A stretch of DNA of 64,000 nt, taken from QQUJ01 sp050287605. Its GTDB lineage: Bacteria > Pseudomonadota > Gammaproteobacteria > QQUJ01. Location of the stretch: positions 68,328 to 132,327 of the forward strand of contig JBNKCG010000070.1 in the NCBI GenBank assembly GCA_050287605.1. Direction: 5' to 3'. Both the position numbers and the translations under genes were made by a program. This document shows positions 9,765 through 17,345 of this stretch, piece after piece. The notes beneath the pieces were generated by a model that worked only from the letters and a program-made list of their open reading frames with translations, was not told where the DNA came from and did no database searches. Each line of letters begins with the position of its first letter. Position 1 is the first letter of the stretch.

Positions 9765-10232
9765 ATGCGAGTAGAAGAGATCATGAGCCGTAGCGTCAAA
9801 ACCGCCACGCCCGACACCCCGGTGCGTGAAATCGCCACCCAGATGGTACTGCACCACATCAGCGGCATGCCCATCGTCGACGCCGCGCAGCAGGTGGTGG
9901 GGGTCATTTCGGAAAAAGACATCCTGCACCACATGTTCCCCAACGTGCAGGACCTCATGGAGAGCGGACTACGCGATCCGGAAGAGCTGGAGCGCAACTA
10001 CCACAGCGTCATCGGCCTCAAGGCCGCCGACCTGATGACCCAGGCCGTCGCCACCGTGACGCCCGACATGCCGGTGCTGAAGGCGGCGGCAATGATGTGG
10101 CTGCGCAAGGTGCGGCGCATCCCGGTGGCGGCAGAGGGCCGGCTGGTGGGCATCATCAGCATCGGCGACGTGCACCGGGCCATCTTCCAGTCCAATCTGA
10201 TGGCGGATCAGCAGCGCGCCGCCAACCACTGA
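9765..10232 (+). CDS. Tandem CBS-domain protein
   Basis: A 155-residue cytoplasmic protein made of a CBS pair. CBS1 is MRVEEIMSRSVKTATPDTPVREIATQM...GMPIVDAAQQVVGVISEKDIL. CBS2 is KAADLMTQAVATVTPDMPVLKAAAMM...RRIPVAAEGRLVGIISIGDVHRAIF. Bateman modules of this kind bind adenine nucleotides and act as energy or ligand sensors. No effector domain is present, so it probably acts in trans. A GGAGGAGG ribosome-binding site precedes the ATG at 9765, which makes the earlier in-frame ATG (9747) unlikely. Confidence 0.88.
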   Translation: MRVEEIMSRSVKTATPDTPVREIATQMVLHHISGMPIVDAAQQVVGVISEKDILHHMFPNVQDLMESGLRDPEELERNYHSVIGLKAADLMTQAVATVTPDMPVLKAAAMMWLRKVRRIPVAAEGRLVGIISIGDVHRAIFQSNLMADQQRAANH

Positions 10233-10246
10233 CGGCAAACAACAAA

Positions 10247-10269
10247 GGGCGGCTCCTGAGGAGCCGCCC
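10247..10269 (-). terminator. Intrinsic terminator for the DUF2959/UPF0016 genes
   Basis: A perfect 10-bp stem GGGCGGCTCC / GGAGCCGCCC with a 3-nt loop. On the minus strand it is followed by TTTGTTGTTT, a usable U-tract. On the plus strand the tail is GC-rich, so it mainly serves the minus-strand gene ending at 10298. Confidence 0.75.
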
Positions 10270-10297
10270 GGCCCGGCAATTACCTCCGCTGCGGCGC

Positions 10298-10570
10298 TTA
10301 TGCGCGCGCCAGCGTCCAGATTCCGATCAACACAAACCCTACGCCCGCAATGTAGTTGAGGTGTTTTTCGCTGACGTAGTGCGATATCGCGCCGCCGGCC
10401 AACACCCCCAGCGCCGAAGTCGCCACCAGCGCCAGTGAGGCACCGACGAAAACCAACCAGCGGTTGACCTCTTTGTCCGCGGCGAACAGCAGGGTGGCCA
10501 GCTGCGTCTTGTCGCCCAGTTCAGCGACAAACACCGTTGCAAACACCGTGAAGAAGACCTTCCACTCCAT
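10298..10570 (-). CDS. Half-length GDT1/UPF0016 (TMEM165-like) membrane protein
   Basis: A 90-residue membrane protein with one UPF0016 unit: the signature VAELGDKTQLATLLFAA, then helices LVFVGASLALVATSALGVLAGG and LNYIAGVGFVLIGIWTLA. Most bacterial and eukaryotic members (Mn2+/Ca2+:H+ exchangers such as MneA and Gdt1) carry two such units in about 190 residues. Here only one is present, and the flanks show no second half, so it would have to function as a dimer or heterodimer. It lies 22 nt downstream of the DUF2959 lipoprotein gene and ahead of a strong terminator. Confidence 0.85.
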   Translation of the reverse strand: MEWKVFFTVFATVFVAELGDKTQLATLLFAADKEVNRWLVFVGASLALVATSALGVLAGGAISHYVSEKHLNYIAGVGFVLIGIWTLARA

Positions 10571-10592
10571 ACGTTGACCTCAACCGTTAAAG

Positions 10593-11264
10593 TTATTGCT
10601 GTTGCTCTGCCCGGTTCATGGCCGCGATGAACCGATCCGCCTCCCCGATGGAGCGCTCCATATCGCGGATCAGTGCTGCGACGTTGTTCTCCACGCCCGC
10701 CAGCTCGCCTTTGAGCGAGGCGATAGCGCGGGCGTTGAGGTTGTGCTTCAGGTAGAGCACCTGATCGCGAAAAGCGTTGAGCACCGGTTCGATCTTCTTC
10801 TCGGCGCGCTTCATGGCCTGGATGAGCTGCCCGTACTGGCGTTTGGTCTCGGTCAACTGGCGCTGACTGGAGCGCTTCAGCGCGGCGCTGGTGTATTGCG
10901 TCAGCTCGTCCTGCCACTCTTCGAACAGCGCCTCGGAGACATCCTCCACCGCGGCGATGCGATCGTGGACCTCGGCGGCCCGCTTCTCGCTGCGCTCGAA
11001 CTCCGTGTTGAGCTGATCGTACTTCTCCTGCAGATCGCCGCCCTGAAAACCCAGCACGTTGGAAAAGCGCTCGAGCGCCGATTTGAACTGCTGCTTGGCC
11101 GCCTCCTGCGCATCGCGCGCTTCCTCCACCCGGTCGACCAGGATGTCACGCTTGTGGATACCGAATTTTTCCATGGTGTCGTAGTAGACGGTCTGGCAGC
11201 CGCCGAGCAGCGCCAACGACAGCGCCATCAGCCCCAATCGCCTGGGTATTGTTGTGTTATGCAT
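10593..11264 (-). CDS. DUF2959 family lipoprotein
   Basis: A 223-residue predicted lipoprotein: signal LGLMALSLALLGGC, then an almost wholly helical, coiled-coil mature chain (VEEARDAQEAAKQQFKSALERFSNVLGF; later ALKRSSQRQLTETKRQYGQLIQAMKRAEKKIEPVLNAFRDQVLYLKHNLNARAIASL). This matches the DUF2959 family, whose function is unknown. GAGGAG eight bases upstream supports the ATG at 11264; a GTG three codons earlier would sit directly on that site. It is probably cotranscribed with the UPF0016 gene downstream. Confidence 0.82.
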   Translation of the reverse strand: MHNTTIPRRLGLMALSLALLGGCQTVYYDTMEKFGIHKRDILVDRVEEARDAQEAAKQQFKSALERFSNVLGFQGGDLQEKYDQLNTEFERSEKRAAEVHDRIAAVEDVSEALFEEWQDELTQYTSAALKRSSQRQLTETKRQYGQLIQAMKRAEKKIEPVLNAFRDQVLYLKHNLNARAIASLKGELAGVENNVAALIRDMERSIGEADRFIAAMNRAEQQQ

Positions 11265-11333
11265 CGAATCCACTCCTCGCGTGCCTGATTGATCGTTGCG
11301 CCGAATAGCGGGGCCCGACGCGGAATCGAGGCG

Positions 11334-12047
11334 TCAATTGACCCCGCCCGGCACGCCCCGCGGGGCCACCAAACCCATGGCGCTTGCCAGGGTCACCGCA
11401 CCGAACAGAAACACCAAGATCCCCGCCGCCTCGCGCACCCAGACCTTGGCAAGAAATCCCGACAGGCGCGACGCCAACAGACCGGTCGCCAGCAGCGTCG
11501 GCAGCGTGCCGAGACCGAATGCCAGCATCAGCAGCAGTCCCTGCAGCGGACCGCCCGCACTCAGCGTCATGATCAACACGCTGTAGACCAGACCGCAGGG
11601 CAGCCACCCCCAGACGCCACCCACGATCAAGGCGGCACCCGGACTGCGCACCGGCAACAACGGTCGCGCCAGCGGTTCCAGTTTACGCCACAGCAGCGCG
11701 CCGCCGCGCTCGACGCGTGTCAGCCCCAGCCACCAGCCGCCCAGGTAGAGACCGAGCGCGATCATGAAGACACCCGCGATGGCCTGGAGAAAGGTCTGCA
11801 CGCTTTGCAGCGGCAGCAGGCGTGCCGACGCGAGGCCCACACCGCCGAGAATCGCGCCGGCCAACGCATAGCTGCCGATGCGCCCCAGGTTGTAAGCCGC
11901 ATGATACGGCAATGCGCGCCACGGCTGCCCCTGCTGTGCGCTGGGCAATCCCAGGGTGAGCGCGCCGACGATACCGCCGCACATGGCCATGCAGTGAACG
12001 CCGCCCAACAGGCCGACGGTGAACGCGGTGAGGTAACTGAGCATCAT
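11334..12047 (-). CDS. TauE/SafE (UreH-type) integral membrane protein
   Basis: A 237-residue polytopic protein. It begins LTAFTVGLLGGVHCMAMCGGIVGALTLG, the HCxxMCGG motif of the COG2836 subgroup often found near cytochrome oxidase assembly or metal handling genes. A second conserved stretch, GGVWGWLPCGLVYSVLIMTLSAG, carries a Cys-Gly pair. Members are annotated as sulfite exporter or heavy-metal transporters, but the substrate is unproven. The ATG at 12047 overlaps the ampG stop, so it is translationally coupled to ampG. No cytochrome oxidase genes are nearby. Confidence 0.82.
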   Translation of the reverse strand: MMLSYLTAFTVGLLGGVHCMAMCGGIVGALTLGLPSAQQGQPWRALPYHAAYNLGRIGSYALAGAILGGVGLASARLLPLQSVQTFLQAIAGVFMIALGLYLGGWWLGLTRVERGGALLWRKLEPLARPLLPVRSPGAALIVGGVWGWLPCGLVYSVLIMTLSAGGPLQGLLLMLAFGLGTLPTLLATGLLASRLSGFLAKVWVREAAGILVFLFGAVTLASAMGLVAPRGVPGGVN

Positions 12048-13420
12048 GCGGCGCCGTCGGATCGCACCGCGGCGGGCAGCGGTTCCCGTCCCGGCTTCAA
12101 CACCAGGTAGAGCACCAGGAGAACGGCCGGTATCCCGATGAGGGCGGCGTAGACAAAGAAAGTGAAATAGCCGTAGTCCTGCACCACCACTCCGGAAAAG
12201 CCCCCCAGAAACTTGGCCGGCAGAGTCATCAACGAACTGAACAGGGCGTACTGCGTAGCCGTGTAGGCGCTGCTGGTCAAACCCGAGAGGTAGGCGACGA
12301 AGGCGGCGGTGGCCAGTCCACCGCTCAGATTGTCGGCGCTGATCACCAGCGCCAGCAGGGACAGGTCGGGACCACTCGTGGCCAGATACGCAAACAGCAG
12401 ATTGGTCGCCGCCACCAATACCGCCCCCAGCAGCAGCGGGCGCAGGACACCAAAGCGCACCACCAGTACGCCACCCAGGGCGGTACCACCCAGCAGCATG
12501 GAAAAGCCGAACAGCTTGGCGACGGCGGCGATCTCCCCCTTGGAGAAGCCGAGGTCCAGGTAAAACGGGTTGGCCATCACACCCATGGTGATGTCGCTCA
12601 ATTTGTAGACCCCGATCAGCGCCAGGACCAGCAGGGCGCGGCCGCCGTTGCGCTGAAAGAACTCGCTGAATGGGCAGACGACCGCGCCGATGAACCACGC
12701 CCACAGCCGCCGCTGTGCGGCGGGCAGGTGGGCCGAACGGGCGATGAACTCCACCACACGCTGCTCCTGATCCGCGTCGACAGCGGCATCCGCGCGTTGC
12801 GGTTCGCGCACCACCAGCACCGTCGCCATGCCCACGCCCATGAGCGCCGCCATCAACAGGTAAGCGGCGCTCCAGTTGGCGAGCTCCGCGGTGTAGAGCG
12901 CCCCCGCTCCGGCGGCCAGCAGCCCCACTCGATAGCCGAAGATGTACATGGCGGCCATCACACCCTGGTATTCGACCCCGGCCGATTCGATGCGGAAGGC
13001 GTCGAGCGCCACGTCCTGGGTAGCGGAGGCGAACGCCACCCACACCGCCAGCACCGCCAGCTGGACCAGCGACTGCTGCGGTCCCGTCCACGCCATGCCC
13101 ACCAGACCCAAGGCGACACCCAGCTGCGCCACCAGCATCCAGCTGCGCCGCCGTCCCAGGCGCCGGGTCAGCAGCGGCAGCGGCACGCGGTCCACCACCG
13201 GTGCCCACAGCACCTTGATGGAAAAGGTGATCCCCACCCAACTGAAGAAACCGATGGTGGCGCGGCCCACGCCGGCGTCGGTGAGCCACGCCGAAAGGGT
13301 GGAGAAGACCAGCAGATAGGGCAGGCCCGCCGCAAAGCCAAGAAAGAACAGCGCCACCACCCGCGGTTGGGTGTAGCTCTGCAGCGCATCGCGCCAGGAG
13401 TGCAGCGCCGGCTCGCTCAT
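12044..13420 (-). CDS. ampG: AmpG-type MFS muropeptide permease
   Basis: Inner-membrane permease importing anhydro-muropeptides (GlcNAc-anhMurNAc peptides) for cell-wall recycling. The 458 residues have about twelve transmembrane helices and AmpG signatures: GFAAGLPYLLVFSTLSAWLTDAGV near the N terminus, WVGITFSIKVLWAPVVDRVPLP and ATQDVALDAFRIE. The family also links to beta-lactamase induction. It overlaps xthA upstream by 4 nt (ATGA) and the TauE/SafE gene downstream by 4 nt, forming a tightly coupled three-gene operon. Confidence 0.9.
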   Translation of the reverse strand: MSEPALHSWRDALQSYTQPRVVALFFLGFAAGLPYLLVFSTLSAWLTDAGVGRATIGFFSWVGITFSIKVLWAPVVDRVPLPLLTRRLGRRRSWMLVAQLGVALGLVGMAWTGPQQSLVQLAVLAVWVAFASATQDVALDAFRIESAGVEYQGVMAAMYIFGYRVGLLAAGAGALYTAELANWSAAYLLMAALMGVGMATVLVVREPQRADAAVDADQEQRVVEFIARSAHLPAAQRRLWAWFIGAVVCPFSEFFQRNGGRALLVLALIGVYKLSDITMGVMANPFYLDLGFSKGEIAAVAKLFGFSMLLGGTALGGVLVVRFGVLRPLLLGAVLVAATNLLFAYLATSGPDLSLLALVISADNLSGGLATAAFVAYLSGLTSSAYTATQYALFSSLMTLPAKFLGGFSGVVVQDYGYFTFFVYAALIGIPAVLLVLYLVLKPGREPLPAAVRSDGAA

Positions 13421-14199
13421 GGCGCCTGTAGCTCCCAGTCGTAGTCGATGGTGAGCGGGGCGTGGTCGGAGAAGCGCTCCTGCTTATAGATTGCCGCGTC
13501 GAGTACGGTATCGCGCAGCCCCGGCGTGATCACATGGTAGTCGATGCGCCACCCCACGTTCTTGGCCCGCGCCTGACCACGGTTGGACCACCAGGTGTAC
13601 TGGTCGGGCTCCGAATTGATCGCACGAAAGGCATCCACGTAGCCCGCCTTGCCGAACAGCGCATCCATCCAGGCGCGCTCCTCGGGGAGGAAGCCCGAGT
13701 TCTTCTGGTTGCCGCGCCAGTTCTTGAGGTCGATTTGCTTGTGAGCGATGTTCCAATCCCCGCACAGCACGAACTCGCGGCGCTTGCGGCGCAGGCCGCG
13801 CAAGTGCGGCAGAAAACGGTCGAGGAAGCTGTACTTGACCGCTTGGCGCTCGTCGCCCGAGGTGCCGGAAGGCAGGTAGAGCGAGGCGACGCTAACGCCC
13901 TTGAAATCGAGCTGCAGATAGCGCCCCTCGGCGTCCATGTCCTCCCAGCCCAATCCGTAGTGGACCGCCTCGGGTTCATGGCGCGAATAGACCGCCACAC
14001 CGCTGTAGCCCTTTTTCTGCGCATCGAAGAAATAGGCGTGGTAGCCGGACGGGGCGAACACCGCGTCGGACAGCTGATGCGCCTGCGCCTTGGTCTCCTG
14101 CAGACACACCATGTCGGCATCCTGCGCCAGCATCCAGGGGAAAAAGCCCTTGGCGGCGGCGGAGCGGATACCGTTGACGTTGCAGGTGATGATGCGCAT
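13417..14199 (-). CDS. xthA: Exodeoxyribonuclease III (AP endonuclease)
   Basis: Mg-dependent 3'-5' exonuclease and AP endonuclease of base-excision repair. The 260 residues show the EEP-fold motifs MRIITCNVNGIRSAA, DMVCLQETKAQ (catalytic Glu), CGDWNIAHKQIDLKN (Asp/Asn) and GWRIDYHVITP ending with ERFSDHAPLTIDYDW (the SDH motif). The frame is open further upstream, but the conserved N terminus starts at the ATG at 14199. It leads the xthA-ampG-TauE operon and is divergent from pyrE, the classical neighbour in several gammaproteobacteria. Confidence 0.93.
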   Translation of the reverse strand: MRIITCNVNGIRSAAAKGFFPWMLAQDADMVCLQETKAQAHQLSDAVFAPSGYHAYFFDAQKKGYSGVAVYSRHEPEAVHYGLGWEDMDAEGRYLQLDFKGVSVASLYLPSGTSGDERQAVKYSFLDRFLPHLRGLRRKRREFVLCGDWNIAHKQIDLKNWRGNQKNSGFLPEERAWMDALFGKAGYVDAFRAINSEPDQYTWWSNRGQARAKNVGWRIDYHVITPGLRDTVLDAAIYKQERFSDHAPLTIDYDWELQAP

Positions 14200-14207
14200 C
14201 GGAGGTT

Positions 14208-14237
14208 TTGAGGGCGGATTCCAGGTGCGTGTATGAT
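14208..14237 (+). promoter_or_regulatory. Predicted sigma70 promoter of pyrE with an overlapping palindrome
   Basis: TTGAGG (14208-14213), an 18-nt spacer and TATGAT (14232-14237). The -10 element sits inside a perfect 15-nt palindrome CGTGTATGATACACG (14228-14242), which may be an operator. The transcription start would be near 14244, leaving a leader of about 50 nt. Confidence 0.5.
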
Positions 14238-14296
14238 ACACGACCGTTTCAGCATCACTTCCGCTTACCACGGCGCCATACCGCAACAGGAAACCC

Positions 14297-14944
14297 ATGC
14301 ACCCCTACCAACAAGAATTTCTCGAGTTCGCCATCCGCAAGGGCGTGCTGCGTTTTGGCAGTTTCACGCTCAAATCGGGTCGCCAAAGCCCCTATTTCTT
14401 CAACGCCGGGCTGTTCGATTCCGGACGTAGTCTGGCGCGGCTGGGCGACTTCTACGCCCAGTCGATCCAGCAATCGGGCATCGCCTTCGACATGCTGTTC
14501 GGGCCCGCCTACAAAGGCATCCCCCTCGCCGCCGCGGTCGCCATCGCCCTGGCCGAGCATCACGACCGCGACGTCCCCTTCGCCTTCAACCGCAAGGAGG
14601 CTAAGGACCACGGCGAAGGCGGCACCACCGTCGGTGCGCCGTTGCAGGGGCGCGTGCTGATCGTCGACGACGTCATCTCCGCAGGCACCTCGGTGCGCGA
14701 ATCGGTGGAGATCATCCGCGCCCAGGGCGCCGAACCGGCGGGCGTCGCCATCGCTCTCGACCGCCAGGAGCGCGGCCAGGGCACGCACTCGGCGGTGCAG
14801 GAGGTGCAGGAGACGTTCGGGCTGCAGGTCTGCCACATCGTCGGGCTGGGCGACATGATCGCCTTTCTGGCGACGCAGCCCGAACAGGCGGAGGCGTTGG
14901 CGCAGATTCGCGCCTACCAGGGGCAGTACGGAATTCAACAGTAA
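14297..14944 (+). CDS. pyrE: Orotate phosphoribosyltransferase
   Basis: Converts orotate and PRPP to orotidine 5'-monophosphate in pyrimidine synthesis. The 215 residues show FGSFTLKSGRQSPYFFNAG, FGPAYKGIPLAAA, the flexible loop FNRKEAKDHGEGG and the PRPP-binding motif VLIVDDVISAGTSVRE. Length and order match the E. coli enzyme. It is divergent from xthA, and the pyrE-slmA proximity seen in E. coli is partly kept (slmA is 740 nt away on the other strand). Confidence 0.96.
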   Translation: MHPYQQEFLEFAIRKGVLRFGSFTLKSGRQSPYFFNAGLFDSGRSLARLGDFYAQSIQQSGIAFDMLFGPAYKGIPLAAAVAIALAEHHDRDVPFAFNRKEAKDHGEGGTTVGAPLQGRVLIVDDVISAGTSVRESVEIIRAQGAEPAGVAIALDRQERGQGTHSAVQEVQETFGLQVCHIVGLGDMIAFLATQPEQAEALAQIRAYQGQYGIQQ

Positions 14945-15007
14945 TTCGGCCACAACGCCGCCAAAGTCCCGATATCAAGGATAAGAGAGGGCGGGTATAC
15001 TGTTTTC

Positions 15008-15676
15008 ATGATGATCATCTCGTCATCGAAACCCCAGTTGCTGCGCCTCATCCTGGTCGGCGTGGTGAGCGCGCTGTTCGCCACCCACGCCGCGGCGGAC
15101 GGCCGCAAGCTGTTTCGCTGGGTGGACGAAAAAGGGGTGGTGCACTACGGCGACGTGGTGCCGCCCGCCGCCGCCAAACAGGGACGCAAGGAACTCGACG
15201 ACCAGGGACTGACGGTGCGCACCATCGACCGCGCCAAGACCCCCGAAGAGCTCGCCGAGGAGCAGCGCCAGCAGCGCATCCGCGCCGAACTGGAGCGCGT
15301 TGCACGCGAACAGGCCGCCTACGACCGCAACCTGCTGGACACCTACGCCAGCGTCCGCTCCCTGGAAGAGGCGCGCGATGCCAAGGTCACAAGCCTGCAG
15401 GGCCAGATCAACCTCACCGAAGGCAACATTGCCAACCTGCGCAAGCAGCTCGACGGACAGATGAACCGCGCCGCGACGCTAGAGCGCAACGGCAAGCCGG
15501 TGCCGGAGGAGCTGCAAAAGGATATCGTCGCCACCCAGGAGCAGGTGCAGCGCAGCCGCGAATTCATCCTCGAACGCCAGAAGGAGATCGAGTCGGTGCG
15601 TGCGCAGTTTGCCAAGGACATCGTACGCTACCGCGAAATCACCACCCCGCGCGCCGAAGGGAAAAGCGGGGAATAG
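15008..15676 (+). CDS. DUF4124 domain, coiled-coil periplasmic protein
   Basis: A 222-residue exported protein. A signal peptide (LLRLILVGVVSALFATHAAA) is followed by a DUF4124 module (RKLFRWVDEKGVVHYGDVVPP), a short beta element common in proteobacterial envelope proteins. The rest is a long charged coiled coil (LAEEQRQQRIRAELERVAREQAAYDRNLLDTYASVRSLEEARD..., then a second heptad stretch ending in FILERQKEIESVRAQFAKD). The function is unknown; a structural or scaffolding role in the periplasm is only inferred. It stands alone after pyrE. Confidence 0.8.
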   Translation: MMIISSSKPQLLRLILVGVVSALFATHAAADGRKLFRWVDEKGVVHYGDVVPPAAAKQGRKELDDQGLTVRTIDRAKTPEELAEEQRQQRIRAELERVAREQAAYDRNLLDTYASVRSLEEARDAKVTSLQGQINLTEGNIANLRKQLDGQMNRAATLERNGKPVPEELQKDIVATQEQVQRSREFILERQKEIESVRAQFAKDIVRYREITTPRAEGKSGE

Positions 15677-15685
15677 GCGCGGCGC

Positions 15686-16288
15686 TCAGATCTCGCGAGC
15701 CCCGCCTAAAGCCGCCGCCAGCAACACCCACTGACGCTCCCACTGTTCGCTCGGTTTGCGTGTGAATTCCGAGCGCACGTACTGCTGCATCTTGCCGGCC
15801 ACCACCGCAACCAACAGTTCCGCCAGCGCGGGAACCGCCACCCGCCCCGACTGGGAGTCGCTCAACTCCCCCTCGCGCAGCACTTGGCGGAACTGCGTCT
15901 CGAGCCGGTCGAAAAACTGCTGCACGCGGTCGCGCAAACGCGCCGTCTCGCCCACCAGTACATCGCCGATCAGCAGCCGCGTGATCCCCGGATTACGCTC
16001 CGCAAACAGCAGCACCAGCGTCGCCATCTTTTCCACGCGCGTGGACATCGCCCGCTCCTCATCGAGAATACGGTTGATACGTTCGAAGACGCTCTCCTCG
16101 GCAAACTCCAGCAGTCCCTCGTACATCTGCGCCTTGCTGGCAAAATGGCGATAGAGCGCCGCTTCGGAGATGCCCAGACTGGCGGCAAGCCCGGCGGTGG
16201 TCATGCGTGCGCCGGGGCTGGTTTCCAATTGATGGGCCAGCGCCTCGAGGATCTCGCGCCGGCGGTTGCCGCGGGTCGCTGTGGTCAC
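15686..16288 (-). CDS. slmA: Nucleoid occlusion factor SlmA (TetR family)
   Basis: DNA-bound inhibitor of FtsZ assembly that prevents septation over the nucleoid. The 200 residues have the TetR-type HTH MTTAGLAASLGISEAALYRHFASKAQMYEGLLEFAEE. The C-terminal part matches SlmA rather than metabolite-responsive TetR proteins (FAERNPGITRLLIGDVLVGETARLRDRVQQFFDRLETQFRQVLRE). The start is GTG at 16288, preceded by GGAGG about nine bases upstream. It is the last gene of the coaBC-dut-algC-argB-slmA series. SlmA is confined to gammaproteobacteria and relatives, which helps place the organism. Confidence 0.92.
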   Translation of the reverse strand: MTTATRGNRRREILEALAHQLETSPGARMTTAGLAASLGISEAALYRHFASKAQMYEGLLEFAEESVFERINRILDEERAMSTRVEKMATLVLLFAERNPGITRLLIGDVLVGETARLRDRVQQFFDRLETQFRQVLREGELSDSQSGRVAVPALAELLVAVVAGKMQQYVRSEFTRKPSEQWERQWVLLAAALGGAREI

Positions 16289-16354
16289 AATGCGCTTCCT
16301 CCCCTTAAGAAGACTCGTTGGTATCGCTGAGCCGCCGCCGCTGCAACCGGCGCC

Positions 16355-17254
16355 TCAACGGCCGGAGCGAATCAGCGTACCGACCCCCTGATCGGTGAAC
16401 AGCTCCAGCAGCACGGCATGCTCGACGCATCCGTCGACGATGTGCGCGGTATTCACACCGGCCTGCACCGCCTCCAGCGCGCAGCGGATCTTGGGCAGCA
16501 TCCCCCCGTGGATGGTGCCGTCGGCGATCAGCGCATCGACCTGCGTGGCATTCAGCCCGGTGAGCAGCTGGCCGGCCTTGTCCAGCAGGCCGGCCGTATT
16601 GGTCAGCAGCATGAGCTTCTCGGCGCGCAACACCTCCGCCACCTTGCCAGCCACCAGATCGGCGTTGATGTTGTAAGAGTGGCCGTCGTCGCCCACCCCG
16701 ATGGGAGCGATGACCGGAATGAAATCGCTCTGCGTAAGCATGTTGACGATGGCGGTGTCGATGCTCGCCACCTCGCCCACGTGGCCGATGTCGAGGATCT
16801 CCGGCACCTTCAGTTCGGGCGATTCGCGCGTGATCGTGAGCTTGCGAGCATGGATGAGATCGCCGTCCTTGCCGGTCAGCCCTACCGCGCGGCCACCGTG
16901 GCGATTGATGTTGTTGACGATCTCCTTGTTGACCAGCCCGCCCAGCACCATCTCCACCACGTCCATGGTCTCGGAGTCGGTTACCCGCATCCCGTCCACA
17001 AAGCGGCTCTCCTTGCCGATGCGCTGCAATAGCGACCCGATCTGTGGACCACCGCCGTGCACCACCACGGGATTGATGCCCACCAGTTTCATCAACACCA
17101 CATCGCGGGCGAACCCGTTCTTCAACGCCTCGTCCACCATGGCGTTGCCGCCGTATTTGATGACCACGGTCTTGCCCGCGAAGCGACGGATGTAGGGCAA
17201 CGCCTCGGTGAGCACCTTGGCCACGTTCATGGCGGCCTGGGGATCAAGGGTCAT
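16355..17254 (-). CDS. argB: Acetylglutamate kinase
   Basis: Phosphorylates N-acetylglutamate, the second step of arginine synthesis. The 299 residues start MTLDPQAAMNVAKVLTEALPYIRRF, as in Pseudomonas ArgB. They contain VIKYGGNAM, VVHGGGPQIG, the substrate-binding region RHGGRAVGLTGKDGDLI and YNINADLVAGKVAEVL. An in-frame GTG at 17272 is possible but adds residues not seen in relatives, so ATG 17254 is preferred. The N-terminal helix is the type linked to arginine-sensitive hexamers. It lies between algC and slmA, as in pseudomonads. Confidence 0.94.
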   Translation of the reverse strand: MTLDPQAAMNVAKVLTEALPYIRRFAGKTVVIKYGGNAMVDEALKNGFARDVVLMKLVGINPVVVHGGGPQIGSLLQRIGKESRFVDGMRVTDSETMDVVEMVLGGLVNKEIVNNINRHGGRAVGLTGKDGDLIHARKLTITRESPELKVPEILDIGHVGEVASIDTAIVNMLTQSDFIPVIAPIGVGDDGHSYNINADLVAGKVAEVLRAEKLMLLTNTAGLLDKAGQLLTGLNATQVDALIADGTIHGGMLPKIRCALEAVQAGVNTAHIVDGCVEHAVLLELFTDQGVGTLIRSGR

Positions 17255-17290
17255 GGTGTCTCTGTACTCCACGGAAGATGCCAGCAGGAC

Positions 17291-17336
17291 AGGAGCGGCG
17301 AGCCCCGACCAACTACTCGCAGCGCATACTGCTCCT
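17291..17336. repeat. REP-like palindromic element between algC and argB
   Basis: Outer arms AGGAGC (17291-17296) and GCTCCT (17331-17336) with a nested GCGAG/CTCGC pair. On the minus strand it reads TGTAGGAGC...GCTCCTG, the style of REP elements of Pseudomonas and related genera, which lie between genes and can stabilise mRNA ends. Only one clear copy is visible here. Confidence 0.4.
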
Positions 17337-17345
17337 ACAGCCGCG

